Of a stretch of 64,000 nucleotides of DNA, positions 52,540-61,328 are shown piece by piece (the stretch's first letter is position 1; each line of letters begins with the position of its first letter). The translations under genes were made by a program, and so were the position numbers. The notes below the pieces were generated by a model. The model was not told where the DNA came from, did no database searches, and worked only from the letters and a program-made list of their open reading frames with translations. This DNA is from Actinomycetota bacterium (GTDB lineage Bacteria; Actinomycetota; Acidimicrobiia; Acidimicrobiales; Ilumatobacteraceae): positions 30,900 through 94,899 of the forward strand of contig VFYV01000006.1 in assembly GCA_016871395.1 (NCBI GenBank). The letters are read 5' to 3'.

Positions 52540-55098
52540 ATGGTGTCCGTTCCCGATCGACCCTCACTCGATGGAATCGAGGGAGAGTGGACGCATGTCT
52601 GGGAGCAGGAGCAGACATACTCGTTCGATCGTTCGGCGACACGGGCCGACGTCTACGCAATCGACACACCCCCACCAACCGTGAGTGGTTCGTTGCACAT
52701 GGGTCACGTGTTCTCGTACACCCACACCGACACCATCGCCCGCTTTCAGCGCATGTCGGGAAAATCGGTCTTCTATCCCATGGGGTGGGATGACAACGGG
52801 CTGCCCACCGAACGGCGAGTACAAAACTTCTTCGGCGTGCAGTGCGATCCGACCGTGGCCTACGTCGCCGATTTCCAGCCACCATTTCGAGGCGAGCCAC
52901 CCAAGAATCATCAACCCGTGGCCATTTCGCGACCCAACTTCATCGAGCTGTGCGAGGAACTCACGCACCGGGACGAGAAGGTCTTCGAGGATCTGTTCCG
53001 CCGTCTCGGTCTGTCGGTCGACTGGTCACTGTTGTACGCCACCATCGACGAGCGCAGTCGACGCGCCAGCCAACGGGCGTTCCTGCGCAATCTGGCCCGG
53101 GGCGAGGCCTACACCCAGGAGGCGCCCACTTTGTGGGACGTCGATTTCAAGACCGCGGTGGCCCAAGCCGAACTGGAGGATCGCGAGCGGCCCGGTGCCT
53201 ATCATCAGATCGCGTTCCCGCGTGTTGACGGCGGTGGGGACATCGTGGTCGATACCACACGACCGGTGTTGATTGCCGCCTGCGTCGCCCTGGTGGCTCA
53301 CCCCGACGACGAGCGGTACAGGCCGTTGTTCGGAACGACGGCGCGAACGCCCCTCTACGAGGTCGAGGTGCCCATCGTCGCCCACCCGTTGGCCCAACCC
53401 GACAAGGGAACCGGCATCGCCATGATCTGCACCTTCGGTGACGTCACCGACGTCATCTGGTGGCGCGAACTGAACCTGCCCACCCGGGCCATCATCGGGC
53501 GCGACGGTCGCATCATCTCCACCCCACCGACCGGGCTGGACTCCGTCGCGGGTCGCGCGGCCTACGAGCGGATCGCCGGATTGTTCGTCAACCAGGCCCA
53601 GAACAAGGTCGTGGAAGCGTTGCGCGAGGGCGGTGCGATGCTCGGTGAGCCGCGACCGATCACCCATCCGGTCAAGTTCTTCGAGAGGGGTGACCGACCG
53701 CTCGAGATCGTCACCAGTCGACAGTGGTACATCCGCAACGGAGGTCGCGACCCGGACTTGCGCACCGCCATGCTCGGTCGGGGCGATCAGTTGGCGTGGC
53801 ATCCCGACCACATGCGCCATCGTTATGCGAACTGGGTCGAGGGACTGAACGGCGACTGGCTCATCAGTCGTCAGCGCTACTTCGGCGTGCCCATCCCCGT
53901 GTGGTACCCGCTCGACGAGAACGGCGAAACCATCCACGATCGGCCCATCCTCCCCACCGAGTCGTCGTTGCCCATCGACCCCTCCACCGACGTACCCGCG
54001 GGATTCACGGCCGACCAACGCAACGTGGCTGGTGGATTCATCGGTGACCCCGACGTGATGGACACCTGGGCCACGTCGTCACTGTCACCGCAGATCGCCG
54101 GCCGTTGGGAGGACGACGCCGACCTGTTCGCGCGCGTGTTTCCCATGGACCTTCGACCCCAGGGTCACGACATCATTCGCACCTGGTTGTTCAGCACGGT
54201 GGTTCGCTCGCATTTCGAGCATGACTCACTGCCGTGGTCGAACGTGGCATTGTCCGGCTGGATCCTCGACCCTGACCGCAAGAAGATGTCGAAGTCGAAG
54301 GGCAACGTCGTCACTCCCGTCGACCTGTTCGAGAAGTTCGGGAGCGACGCCGTGCGTTACTGGGCCACCTCGGCACGTCTCGGAGTCGACACCGCATTCA
54401 GCGAAGAGCAGATGAAGGTGGGTCGCAAACTCGCCACCAAATTGCTCAACGCCAGCAAATTCGTGCTCACATTCCCCGAACCGGGCTCGGACGCGACCGT
54501 CTCGAACGACGTCGACCGTGCGATGTTGGCCCGGGTGGCCACAACCGTGGGTGAGGCGACCGAAGCCTTCGGACAGTACGACTACTCGCGGGCACTGGAG
54601 CGGACCGAGGCGTTGTTCTGGTGGTTCTGCGACGACTACGTGGAACTGGTGAAGGGTCGCGCCTACGAAAGCCAAGGCCGCGAGCAAGCCGCATCAGCGC
54701 AACTCGCGTTACGCCTGGCGCTGTCGTCTTTGCAGCGATTACTGGCGCCATTCATTCCCTTCACCACCGAGACCGTGTGGCGTTGGTGGCAGAGCGGCTC
54801 GGTACACCGTGCATCGTGGCCCACCGTCACCGAGTTGGGTGATGGCGCAGACGCCACTTTGCTCACGCCCATCAGCGAGGTGTTGGCTCAGGTCCGCCGC
54901 GCCAAGACCGAGGCCAAGACCTCTCAAAAGACCACGGTCACCTCGGCCGAGGTCGTCGGAAGTTCGACCGAATTGGCAGCCGTCACGACCGCCCGAGCCG
55001 ACCTCTCCGAGGCGGGCAGTGTGCGGTCCTGGAGTCTCGTCGAGGGTGCGGGGCCCCTGAGGGTCACGGTCGTGTTGGCAACGTCCGACACCCAATGA
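52540..55098 (+). CDS. valS: Valyl-tRNA synthetase
   Basis: An 852-residue class I synthetase. PPPTVSGSLHMGHVFSYTHTD is the HIGH region, then WDDNGLPTERRVQNFFGVQCDP (connective peptide with family-specific RRVQNFF), a CP1 editing domain with hydrophobic residues, DTWATSSLSP and KMSKSKGNVV. It lacks a long C-terminal coiled coil; the end is short (a single AKTEAKTSQKTTVTSAEV helix). The WDDNGLPTERR type occurs in actinobacteria and some archaea. ATG 52540 is chosen because of the TAGCCT box 8 nt upstream. The LCP gene follows 29 nt later. Confidence 0.9.
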   Translation: MVSVPDRPSLDGIEGEWTHVWEQEQTYSFDRSATRADVYAIDTPPPTVSGSLHMGHVFSYTHTDTIARFQRMSGKSVFYPMGWDDNGLPTERRVQNFFGVQCDPTVAYVADFQPPFRGEPPKNHQPVAISRPNFIELCEELTHRDEKVFEDLFRRLGLSVDWSLLYATIDERSRRASQRAFLRNLARGEAYTQEAPTLWDVDFKTAVAQAELEDRERPGAYHQIAFPRVDGGGDIVVDTTRPVLIAACVALVAHPDDERYRPLFGTTARTPLYEVEVPIVAHPLAQPDKGTGIAMICTFGDVTDVIWWRELNLPTRAIIGRDGRIISTPPTGLDSVAGRAAYERIAGLFVNQAQNKVVEALREGGAMLGEPRPITHPVKFFERGDRPLEIVTSRQWYIRNGGRDPDLRTAMLGRGDQLAWHPDHMRHRYANWVEGLNGDWLISRQRYFGVPIPVWYPLDENGETIHDRPILPTESSLPIDPSTDVPAGFTADQRNVAGGFIGDPDVMDTWATSSLSPQIAGRWEDDADLFARVFPMDLRPQGHDIIRTWLFSTVVRSHFEHDSLPWSNVALSGWILDPDRKKMSKSKGNVVTPVDLFEKFGSDAVRYWATSARLGVDTAFSEEQMKVGRKLATKLLNASKFVLTFPEPGSDATVSNDVDRAMLARVATTVGEATEAFGQYDYSRALERTEALFWWFCDDYVELVKGRAYESQGREQAASAQLALRLALSSLQRLLAPFIPFTTETVWRWWQSGSVHRASWPTVTELGDGADATLLTPISEVLAQVRRAKTEAKTSQKTTVTSAEVVGSSTELAAVTTARADLSEAGSVRSWSLVEGAGPLRVTVVLATSDTQ

Positions 55099-55127
55099 CC
55101 GCTCGGAAACGGTAGTTTTTGACCTCT

Positions 55128-56543
55128 GTGACCGAGGTTGATCCGCCCAACGGCGACGAGCCAATCGTCGGCGACGAAACCTTGAACGAACTCGCCAGGC
55201 TGCGTCCCGATCCGGCCCCCCGTCGTCGCCGCACCTGGCCCCAACGACTCGTCCTCGGTTTGAACGTCGTGGTGGTCATCGCCTGCCTCGGAGCCGCCAT
55301 CGGCGTCTACTACGGCAACGAGAAGGCCAACGACCGGCGCGTGGTATCCATCATCGGTTCCGAGGGTGGGCCGAAACTAACCCTGCCGAGCACCTCGGCG
55401 CCCGTGAACGAAGACGAATCGACGATCTCGACCGAGGCCCCGAGGCCTGTCGACCTGACGGCAAAAAACTTCCTCATCACAGGTAGCGACAACGGTGCGT
55501 GCGTCGACCCCGATTCGCCGTACGCCGCGGCCTTTGGCGAGCGCAGCGGGCTCGGCGAGCGCGCCGACACCATCATGATCCTGCGTCTCGATCCCGCGAC
55601 GAACACCGCCGCGGTCTTGTCGTTCCCTCGCGACATGTGGGTTCGCATCGGGGGTACCAAGCGCATGGGACGCATCAACAGTGCGTTCAACGCCGACGAC
55701 CCGAACCCACTCATCCTCACCATCTGGGACAACTTCGGTATCCTCGCCGACCACTACGTCAACATCGATTTCTGTGCCTTCAAGCAGATCGTCGACGCTG
55801 TCGGAGGCGTTCGCGTTCCGTTCGCCACACCCGTGCGCGACCGGAGCACGAATCTGCTCATCGAAGTCGCTGGCTGTCATACCTTCGACGGTGAGGAAGG
55901 CCTCGCGTACGTACGATCGCGCTACTTGAAGTACTTCGACCCCAAGAAGAAGGAATGGGTCGCGGATCCAGCCGCGGATCGCGGGCGCATCTCGCGCCAA
56001 CAGGATTTTCTGCGACGCGCCATTCAAAAAGCACTCGACAAGGGTGCCGGAAATCCGGCTGTCGCCAAGCAGTTGATCGATGCCGGCATCCAGAACGTGA
56101 TCCTCGACGCGAACCTGACGACCGGCAAGTTGATGGAGTTGGCCTCGGCGATGAGGGATCTGGACCCGGCGACGATGCGCACCTATCAAATCGAGGGACG
56201 TGGTGTGGACAAGAGCGGTCAGTCGGTGCTCGAGCCGTTGTTGAGGTCCGACAGTATGAAGGCCGTGTTGGCCGTGTTCCAGGGCAAGGCTCGTTTGGTC
56301 GACGCTCCCGAGCAACTCTTCGAAGCGCCCACCACCGACGATGCGGGCACCACCGCCGCGCCAGGAACCAGTGCGACCTCGGCCGCCACCGTCGCGCCCG
56401 GCACCAACGCCTCCCCGGCCGCCACCGTCGCGCCCGGCACCAACGCCTCCCCGGCCACCACCGTCGCGTCCTCTCCCGCCCCCGTGTACGTGGACGAAAA
56501 CACCTACGGCATCTTGCCCCCCGACGACCCCGCCTGTCGCTGA
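55128..56543 (+). CDS. LytR-CpsA-Psr (LCP) family protein with Ala/Thr/Pro repeat tail
   Basis: A 471-residue membrane-anchored enzyme. A basic cytoplasmic start (DPAPRRRRTWPQRL) is followed by one TM helix (VLGLNVVVVIACLGAAIGVYY, ~residues 42-62) and an extracellular domain with ADTIMILRLDPATNTAAVLSFPRDMWVRI, NLLIEVAGCHTFDGEEGLAYVRSRY and RISRQQDFLRR. LCP enzymes transfer polyprenyl-linked glycopolymers to peptidoglycan. The tail (from ~residue 410) consists of APGT/SP-type repeats. GTG 55128 is preferred to TTG 55119. TAGTTT lies 9 nt before it. Confidence 0.88.
   Translation: MTEVDPPNGDEPIVGDETLNELARLRPDPAPRRRRTWPQRLVLGLNVVVVIACLGAAIGVYYGNEKANDRRVVSIIGSEGGPKLTLPSTSAPVNEDESTISTEAPRPVDLTAKNFLITGSDNGACVDPDSPYAAAFGERSGLGERADTIMILRLDPATNTAAVLSFPRDMWVRIGGTKRMGRINSAFNADDPNPLILTIWDNFGILADHYVNIDFCAFKQIVDAVGGVRVPFATPVRDRSTNLLIEVAGCHTFDGEEGLAYVRSRYLKYFDPKKKEWVADPAADRGRISRQQDFLRRAIQKALDKGAGNPAVAKQLIDAGIQNVILDANLTTGKLMELASAMRDLDPATMRTYQIEGRGVDKSGQSVLEPLLRSDSMKAVLAVFQGKARLVDAPEQLFEAPTTDDAGTTAAPGTSATSAATVAPGTNASPAATVAPGTNASPATTVASSPAPVYVDENTYGILPPDDPACR
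56381..56452 (+). repeat. Tandem 36-bp repeat inside the LCP gene
   Basis: Two perfect 36-bp copies (56381-56416 and 56417-56452), each encoding AATVAPGTNASP, flanked by degenerate partial copies upstream and downstream. The translated tail is Ala/Thr/Pro rich, as in a wall-spanning linker. Confidence 0.8.
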
Positions 56544-56553
56544 GACGATTCGG

Positions 56554-57444
56554 CTAACCCAGCACTTCGCGTAACGCACGGGGCACATCGGTCGGTCCGT
56601 CGATGACAGCCACGCGGGCCCCGACTTGACGCGCCAGCACGCGGGCCTCCGCGTCATCACCCGCGGGGGCCAAGATCACCACTTCCTCCAACGAACACGC
56701 GGCCGCCACCACATCACCTTCCACCGTGGCGCGGCAGTCGCTCAACACGATGGTGATGCGACGACCGGCCCTCGTGCGCGACAACTGCTCACCCGCCGCG
56801 CGCAACGCACCGGCCAGATCGGTGGTGCCAAAACCACGCAGCGACAACACGTCGTTCACCACCCGTTCACCGGCCTTCGTGGAGTTCTGGCTCTTGGTCA
56901 CCACCACGTCCTTGCCGAATGCGATCACGCTGTAGTCCTCGGGGCTACGCCAGGCCACCGCCGCCACGGCCATGGCCGAAGTCGCCAACGGCTTGCCACC
57001 CATGGAGCCACTTCGGTCGATGAGCAAAGCGATCGCCGTCGCGGGGCGGACCCAGCTGCGCACTTTCAATTCGGTGACGTCGACAACACGTCTTGCGGCG
57101 CGTGCACCGACGATCTCCTCCAGCGACGCGTCGAGGTCGATATCACCGACCTCGGGTCGATACGGAACGGTGTTCATTTTACCGATGCCACGCGGTCGTA
57201 CCGGCCCACGCCTCGACACGTCCAAGAACAACCGACCCGCCAACTTTTTGGCCAATTCGCGCAGTTTCGGATCGGTGGCCCCGGTGAGGTCGGCCAGCAA
57301 GGCCAAAGCCACATCGGTGTCCTCTCGCATCGCCTCGTCGACGGCTTCCTCGTCGATCTCGCCCACTTCGGGTGACACCTGCTCGAACTGTTCATTCCGC
57401 GCCAACTCGCGGCGCGACTTCGTCTTCTTGGAGGCCTCGTTCAC
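56554..57444 (-). CDS. VWA-domain protein (partner of MoxR)
   Basis: A 296-residue protein. A charged, partly coiled-coil N-terminus (KKTKSRRELARNEQF) precedes a von Willebrand A domain with the MIDAS motif DRSGSMGG, then LRGFGTTDLAGALRAA (Thr of MIDAS) and IVLSDCRATVEG (Asp). It binds a divalent metal and, with a MoxR ATPase, works as a maturation or remodelling pair. GTG 57444 is preferred; GTG 57549 would overlap the ATPase gene by 76 nt. Third gene of the operon ADH-MoxR-VWA. Confidence 0.8.
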   Translation of the reverse strand: MNEASKKTKSRRELARNEQFEQVSPEVGEIDEEAVDEAMREDTDVALALLADLTGATDPKLRELAKKLAGRLFLDVSRRGPVRPRGIGKMNTVPYRPEVGDIDLDASLEEIVGARAARRVVDVTELKVRSWVRPATAIALLIDRSGSMGGKPLATSAMAVAAVAWRSPEDYSVIAFGKDVVVTKSQNSTKAGERVVNDVLSLRGFGTTDLAGALRAAGEQLSRTRAGRRITIVLSDCRATVEGDVVAAACSLEEVVILAPAGDDAEARVLARQVGARVAVIDGPTDVPRALREVLG

Positions 57445-57473
57445 CGCTTCATCGGCGGCAGCGCCTTCCTTGG

Positions 57474-58388
57474 CTACCGGGTCGCCCCCGACGGGGCGCT
57501 TACTTTTCCCGACTGACCAGCCGACGCAGGATCGAACACCTCGTTCCACAACTCGGTGATGATGTCCTCGCTCGTGCGCGAACAGCCCTCGCGGACTCGC
57601 ACGCGTCCGGACAACGCAACCAGTGCCGCATCGAGTGACACGGCCGGGTCGTTCACCGTGCTGGCGCGCAGGGACGCGAGGGACGAAGCGATGGCGGGCA
57701 TGTCGATCGCTCCCCGAACCGACGAGCCCACGCGCAAGTCACCGTGCGAGCGGGTTCGCCGGACCAGATCCACCACCTTGTCGAGCCAACCGCTCGGTAA
57801 GCCGTCGACCCCGCGGGCGGCGATGCGTGTCTCGACCGCAGCCGACTGGTAGCCCACCGAGACGCGACACACGCGGTCGTACACGGCGCCGCTGATTCGA
57901 GCGGTGCCAACGGCATCGAAAGGGTTCATGGCGGCGACCAGGCGAAAACCGGGGCTGGCGGCCACACGCCCGTAACGCGGCACGTGCAGTTCGCCCTCAC
58001 TCATCACGGTAATGAGGACGTTGAGCGTCTCTTCGGGGATGCGGTTGATCTCCTCGACGTACAACAGTGAGCCGTCGCGCATGGCCGTGATCAACGGGCC
58101 ATCGACGAACACATCGGCCTCGTAGCCGTCGGTCAACACCCGCGCGGGGTCGAAGTGACCGACCAGTCGCGCCGGCGTCAGTTCGGCGTTGCCCTCCACG
58201 AAGACGAAACCGATGCCGAGGCCACCGGCCACCGCGCGCAACAGAGTGCTCTTTCCGGTCCCCGGAGGGCCCTCGAGGAGAACGTGTCGATCGGCGTCGA
58301 GGGCCGCCACCACCAACTCCACCTCGCGGCGACGACCGATGACGACGTCGTCGAGCGACTCGATGAGCGCAGAGATCGGTGTGGTCAC
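57474..58388 (-). CDS. MoxR family AAA+ ATPase
   Basis: A 304-residue MoxR ATPase. Walker A GPPGTGKST is at residues 40-48, Walker B LLYVEEINRIPEETLN, sensor 1 AAMNPFDAVG, and the arginine finger region SGAVYDRVCRVSVG. It remodels or activates partner enzymes together with VWA proteins. GTG 58388 overlaps by 4 nt the stop of the NDMA-type alcohol dehydrogenase upstream, so the two are translationally coupled. That is a notable context, since MoxR proteins activate methanol dehydrogenase in methylotrophs. The client here is unproven. Confidence 0.87.
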   Translation of the reverse strand: MTTPISALIESLDDVVIGRRREVELVVAALDADRHVLLEGPPGTGKSTLLRAVAGGLGIGFVFVEGNAELTPARLVGHFDPARVLTDGYEADVFVDGPLITAMRDGSLLYVEEINRIPEETLNVLITVMSEGELHVPRYGRVAASPGFRLVAAMNPFDAVGTARISGAVYDRVCRVSVGYQSAAVETRIAARGVDGLPSGWLDKVVDLVRRTRSHGDLRVGSSVRGAIDMPAIASSLASLRASTVNDPAVSLDAALVALSGRVRVREGCSRTSEDIITELWNEVFDPASAGQSGKVSAPSGATR

Positions 58389-59542
58389 TTCAGGATGACG
58401 CCACGGATGTTGGTACCGAGGCGCATGGCCTCGTAACCCTCGTTGATCTCATCGAGGGTGTAGGTCTTGCTGATGAGCTCGTCCAACTTCAACTGACCGG
58501 CACGGTACATGTCGAGCAGAGCCGGGATGTCGGCCCGGGGGTTCAGCGAGCCGAAGATGGTGCCCTTGATCTCTTTGTTCCACATGGCCAGGTTGAACAA
58601 GTTGATATTCGCGGTCTCGCTGGTCATCGGCGAGATGGCGGTGACGACGACGGTGCTGCCCTTACCCGCCAGGTTCATCGCTTCGCCCATCATCTCGCCG
58701 TGCAGAACACCCGGGGTCATGATGACTCGATCAGCCATCTGCCCGTAGGTCATTTCCATGACCGACAACATGGCATCGGCCATCGACGGGAAGGTGTGGG
58801 TGGCTCCGAACTCCATGGCTTTCTCGCGCTTGAACTCGACGGGGTCGATCGCGATGATGCGCTTGGCACCGGCCATACGGGCACCCTGCACGGCGTTGAT
58901 GCCGATACCACCGATACCCACCACTACCACGGTGTCCCCTGGTTGGGTGCCGGCGCGATTGGCGGCCGAACCCCAACCGGTGGCCACGCCACACGACACG
59001 AGGGCCACGCATTCGAGCGGGATGTCCTTTTCCACTTTGATGATCGACTGCTCGCTGACGCAGGCGTACTCCGAGAACGTACCGACCTTGGCCATGAGCG
59101 TGATCGGCTTTCCGTTGACGAAGTGTCGGTGCGTGTCATCGGTGATCATTCCACCCACGAAGGTCTTGGCGCCGTTGTCGCACAGGTTCTGGCGCCCGGT
59201 CGAGCAGTAACGGCAACGTCCGCACGACGGCACGAACGACGCCGACACGTGATCACCGACGGCGACGCTGGAGACGCCGGGACCGACCTCGACCACCACT
59301 CCGGCGCCCTCGTGGCCACCGATGATGGGAAAGAAACTCTCGATGCCCATGAGAGGCCACACCTCTTCGGGCGGGACCATGTCGCCGGTGACGAGGTGCT
59401 CGTCGCTGTGACACAGACCCGCGGCCTTCCAGTGCACCAACACCTCACCGGTCTTGGGCGGATGGATCTCGATCTCCTCGATCTTCCATTCCTGATTGAG
59501 GCCCCACAGGACCGCGGCCTTGGACTTTCGGATTCCGGACAT
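58385..59542 (-). CDS. NDMA-type (mycofactocin-associated) zinc alcohol dehydrogenase
   Basis: A 385-residue medium-chain dehydrogenase. The catalytic zinc site is AGLCHSDEHLVTGD (Cys44, His45 region) with GGHEGAG; the structural zinc is CGRCRYCSTGRQNLC; the Rossmann loop is VVVVGIGGIGINAVQGA. It belongs to the group of NDMA-dependent alcohol dehydrogenases whose NAD is tightly bound and is recycled via mycofactocin (established for the family). An insertion PPEEVWPLMGIESF distinguishes it from the other copy. AGGGGG lies 9-14 nt upstream of ATG 59542, and a TAGCGT box near 59590. Confidence 0.88.
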   Translation of the reverse strand: MSGIRKSKAAVLWGLNQEWKIEEIEIHPPKTGEVLVHWKAAGLCHSDEHLVTGDMVPPEEVWPLMGIESFFPIIGGHEGAGVVVEVGPGVSSVAVGDHVSASFVPSCGRCRYCSTGRQNLCDNGAKTFVGGMITDDTHRHFVNGKPITLMAKVGTFSEYACVSEQSIIKVEKDIPLECVALVSCGVATGWGSAANRAGTQPGDTVVVVGIGGIGINAVQGARMAGAKRIIAIDPVEFKREKAMEFGATHTFPSMADAMLSVMEMTYGQMADRVIMTPGVLHGEMMGEAMNLAGKGSTVVVTAISPMTSETANINLFNLAMWNKEIKGTIFGSLNPRADIPALLDMYRAGQLKLDELISKTYTLDEINEGYEAMRLGTNIRGVILK

Positions 59543-59627
59543 GATTGGCTACCCCCTGCGCGGACGGTCCTCGTCCGGCACCTCGAACGCTAGCCACTCG
59601 GGCTGCGCCGGCCCCATACGAGGCGGT

Positions 59628-60737
59628 TCAGTAGACCAGCACGCCGCGGATGTTCTCGCCCTTGCGCATGGCCTCGTAGCCCTCGTTCACGCCCTCCAGC
59701 GGATAGGTTCGGGTGACGAGGCCGTCGAGGTCCAACTGTCCTTCGCGATACAGACCGGCCAACTTGGGGATGTCGGCACGGGGGTTACCCGAACCGAAGA
59801 GCGAACCCACCACCTGCTTCTCCATGAGCGTGATGTCGAGCATGTTCATGCTGGCGCCCATTTCGAGGGCCGGGTGGATGTTGGTGACCACCACGCGTCC
59901 ACGCTTGGCGGCCAAAGCCATGGCTTCGTGCATCACCGACCCTTGTCCGACCCCCATGGTCATGATGACCTTGTTGGCCATCGTTCCCCAAGTGATGTCC
60001 TGCAACAGAGCCACGGCTTCGGTCATGCTGGTGGCGGTGTGCGTGGCGCCGAACTCCATGGCCTTTTCGCGCTTGAACTCCACGGGATCGATGGCCACGA
60101 TGCGCTTGGCGCCGGCCAACTTGGCGCCCTGAATCGCGTTGGCGCCGATACCACCGACTCCCACGACCACCACGGTGTCGCCGGGTCTGGTCTCGGCCGC
60201 ATACACCGCCGAGCCCCAACCGGTGACCACGCCACAACCCAACAGACAGACCTTGTCGAGGGGGAGATCTTCGTCGATCTTGATGCAGGAGGCCTCGTTC
60301 ACGACCGTGTGCTTGGCGAAGGTGCCAAGGAGGCACATGAGGCCCAGATCCTGCCCGCGCGCGTGGTGTCGAGCACCACCATCGGTGATTTGTCGTCCTC
60401 CACCCATGAGTGCACCGAGATCGCACAGATTCTGATGGCCAGTCGAACAACTCCGGCAACGACCGCACGAGGGGATGAAGCCGAACACCACGTGATCGCC
60501 GGGGGTCAACCAACTGACACCTTCGCCCACCTTGCGCACGATGCCGGCACCCTCGTGACCTCCGATGATGGGCAACGCGAACGGTAGGTCGCCGGTGACG
60601 AGGTGCTCGTCGCTGTGGCACATTCCCGAGGCCTTCATCTCCACCAACACTTCGCCCGGCTGGGGATCGTCGAGTTCGAACTCCTCGACACTCCAGGGTT
60701 GGTTGGTCTCCCACAAGATGGCTGCTGACGACTTCAC
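59628..60737 (-). CDS. NDMA-type (mycofactocin-associated) zinc alcohol dehydrogenase, second copy
   Basis: A 369-residue enzyme, close to mycobacterial AdhB/AdhD types: SSAAILWETNQPWSVEEFEL, ASGMCHSDEHLVTGDLPFALPIIGGHEGAG, structural zinc CGRCRSCSTGHQNLC, VVVVGVGGIGANAIQGAKLAGAKRIVAIDPVE. The tightly bound NAD would need mycofactocin for recycling. GTG 60737 is preceded by GGGGGAATC. It is 85 nt upstream of the first copy and divergent from mftA; a TACCGT box (60795-60800) lies in the shared 98-nt spacer. Together with mftABC it forms a coherent alcohol oxidation unit. Confidence 0.88.
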   Translation of the reverse strand: MKSSAAILWETNQPWSVEEFELDDPQPGEVLVEMKASGMCHSDEHLVTGDLPFALPIIGGHEGAGIVRKVGEGVSWLTPGDHVVFGFIPSCGRCRSCSTGHQNLCDLGALMGGGRQITDGGARHHARGQDLGLMCLLGTFAKHTVVNEASCIKIDEDLPLDKVCLLGCGVVTGWGSAVYAAETRPGDTVVVVGVGGIGANAIQGAKLAGAKRIVAIDPVEFKREKAMEFGATHTATSMTEAVALLQDITWGTMANKVIMTMGVGQGSVMHEAMALAAKRGRVVVTNIHPALEMGASMNMLDITLMEKQVVGSLFGSGNPRADIPKLAGLYREGQLDLDGLVTRTYPLEGVNEGYEAMRKGENIRGVLVY

Positions 60738-60794
60738 GATTCCCCCTGGAACACTCCGGGCGGGCACCCCTGGCGACCGCCAACTTCTGTCGAA

Positions 60795-60800
60795 ACGGTA
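60795..60800 (-). promoter_or_regulatory. Putative -10 box of ADH gene 60737-59628
   Basis: TACCGT on the minus strand in the mftA/ADH spacer; the leader would be about 50 nt with a GGGGGA ribosome-binding site before GTG 60737. Confidence 0.4.
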
Positions 60801-60823
60801 GTCGGTGCCGCGCGGGATCGTTG

Positions 60824-60829
60824 TACGCT
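60824..60829 (+). promoter_or_regulatory. Putative -10 box of mftA
   Basis: TACGCT, 6 nt before ATG 60836, with no Shine-Dalgarno (CTCCCC between). This favours ATG 60836 over TTG 60821 and a leaderless mftABC mRNA. Confidence 0.5.
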
Positions 60830-60835
60830 CTCCCC

Positions 60836-61033
60836 ATGGATCGCCCAATCACCCCCGCCACCACGACTCGCGACACCCCCCTCCCCACGTCGACCGACGC
60901 GGTGAACGCCGTGACCGACCATGACGTGACCGACCATGACGTGACCGACCATGACGTGACCGACCATGACGTCATCGACGATGATCTACTCGTCGAGGAG
61001 ATCAGCATCGACGGCATGTGTGGCGTCTACTGA
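60836..61033 (+). CDS. mftA: Mycofactocin precursor peptide MftA with tandem VTDHD repeats
   Basis: A 65-residue ribosomal peptide. The C-terminus ends in EEISIDGMCGVY: IDGMCGVY is the mycofactocin-precursor signature, and the last Val-Tyr is the pair modified by MftC. The leader is roughly twice the usual length and carries four perfect copies of VTDHD (residues 26-45) plus a degenerate fifth (VIDDD), coded by four identical 15-bp units at 60911-60970. The block is highly acidic with one His per unit. ATG 60836 is used because of the TACGCT box. MftB recognises the leader. mftB starts within the last codons. Confidence 0.93.
   Translation: MDRPITPATTTRDTPLPTSTDAVNAVTDHDVTDHDVTDHDVTDHDVIDDDLLVEEISIDGMCGVY
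60911..60970 (+). repeat. Four perfect 15-bp tandem repeats in mftA
   Basis: GTGACCGACCATGAC repeated four times (60911-60925, 60926-60940, 60941-60955, 60956-60970), followed by a degenerate copy at 60971-60985. In frame, VTDHD each. Identity at DNA level points to recent slippage or duplication. Confidence 0.95.
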
Positions 61034-61328
61034 GCAGCCTCAGCCCGTCGTGACCATCGACCTCGACTCGGTCCTGGAGCTGCATCCGCAGGTCGCGGTT
61101 CGTCCCGAACCTTTCGGGGCTCTGGCGTACCACTATGGCAACCGCCGCCTGATCTTCTTGAAGCACCCCGACGTGGTGCGGGTGGTCCAGCGGCTCGCGG
61201 AGCACTCCGACGTGGCCGCCACCCTCGGTGCCTGTGGCATCACCCCCGACCGGCACGACTCTTTCCTGGCCGCTCTCGCCTCGTTGCAGAAATCGGAGAT
61301 CGTTCGTGAGCGCATCGTCACTTGTTGA
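61020..61328 (+). CDS. mftB: Mycofactocin RiPP recognition protein MftB
   Basis: A 102-residue protein with the MftB core LELHPQVAVRPEPFGALAYHYGNRRLIFLK (RRE fold, quoted in part), which binds the MftA leader and presents it to MftC. GTG 61020 puts the start inside the codons of the core peptide Met-Cys of mftA, overlapping by 14 nt; a second GTG at 61050 would avoid the overlap. The longer form gives an N-terminus like that of known MftB. The end overlaps mftC by 23 nt. Expression is thus coupled through mftA-mftB-mftC. Confidence 0.9.
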   Translation: MASTEQPQPVVTIDLDSVLELHPQVAVRPEPFGALAYHYGNRRLIFLKHPDVVRVVQRLAEHSDVAATLGACGITPDRHDSFLAALASLQKSEIVRERIVTC

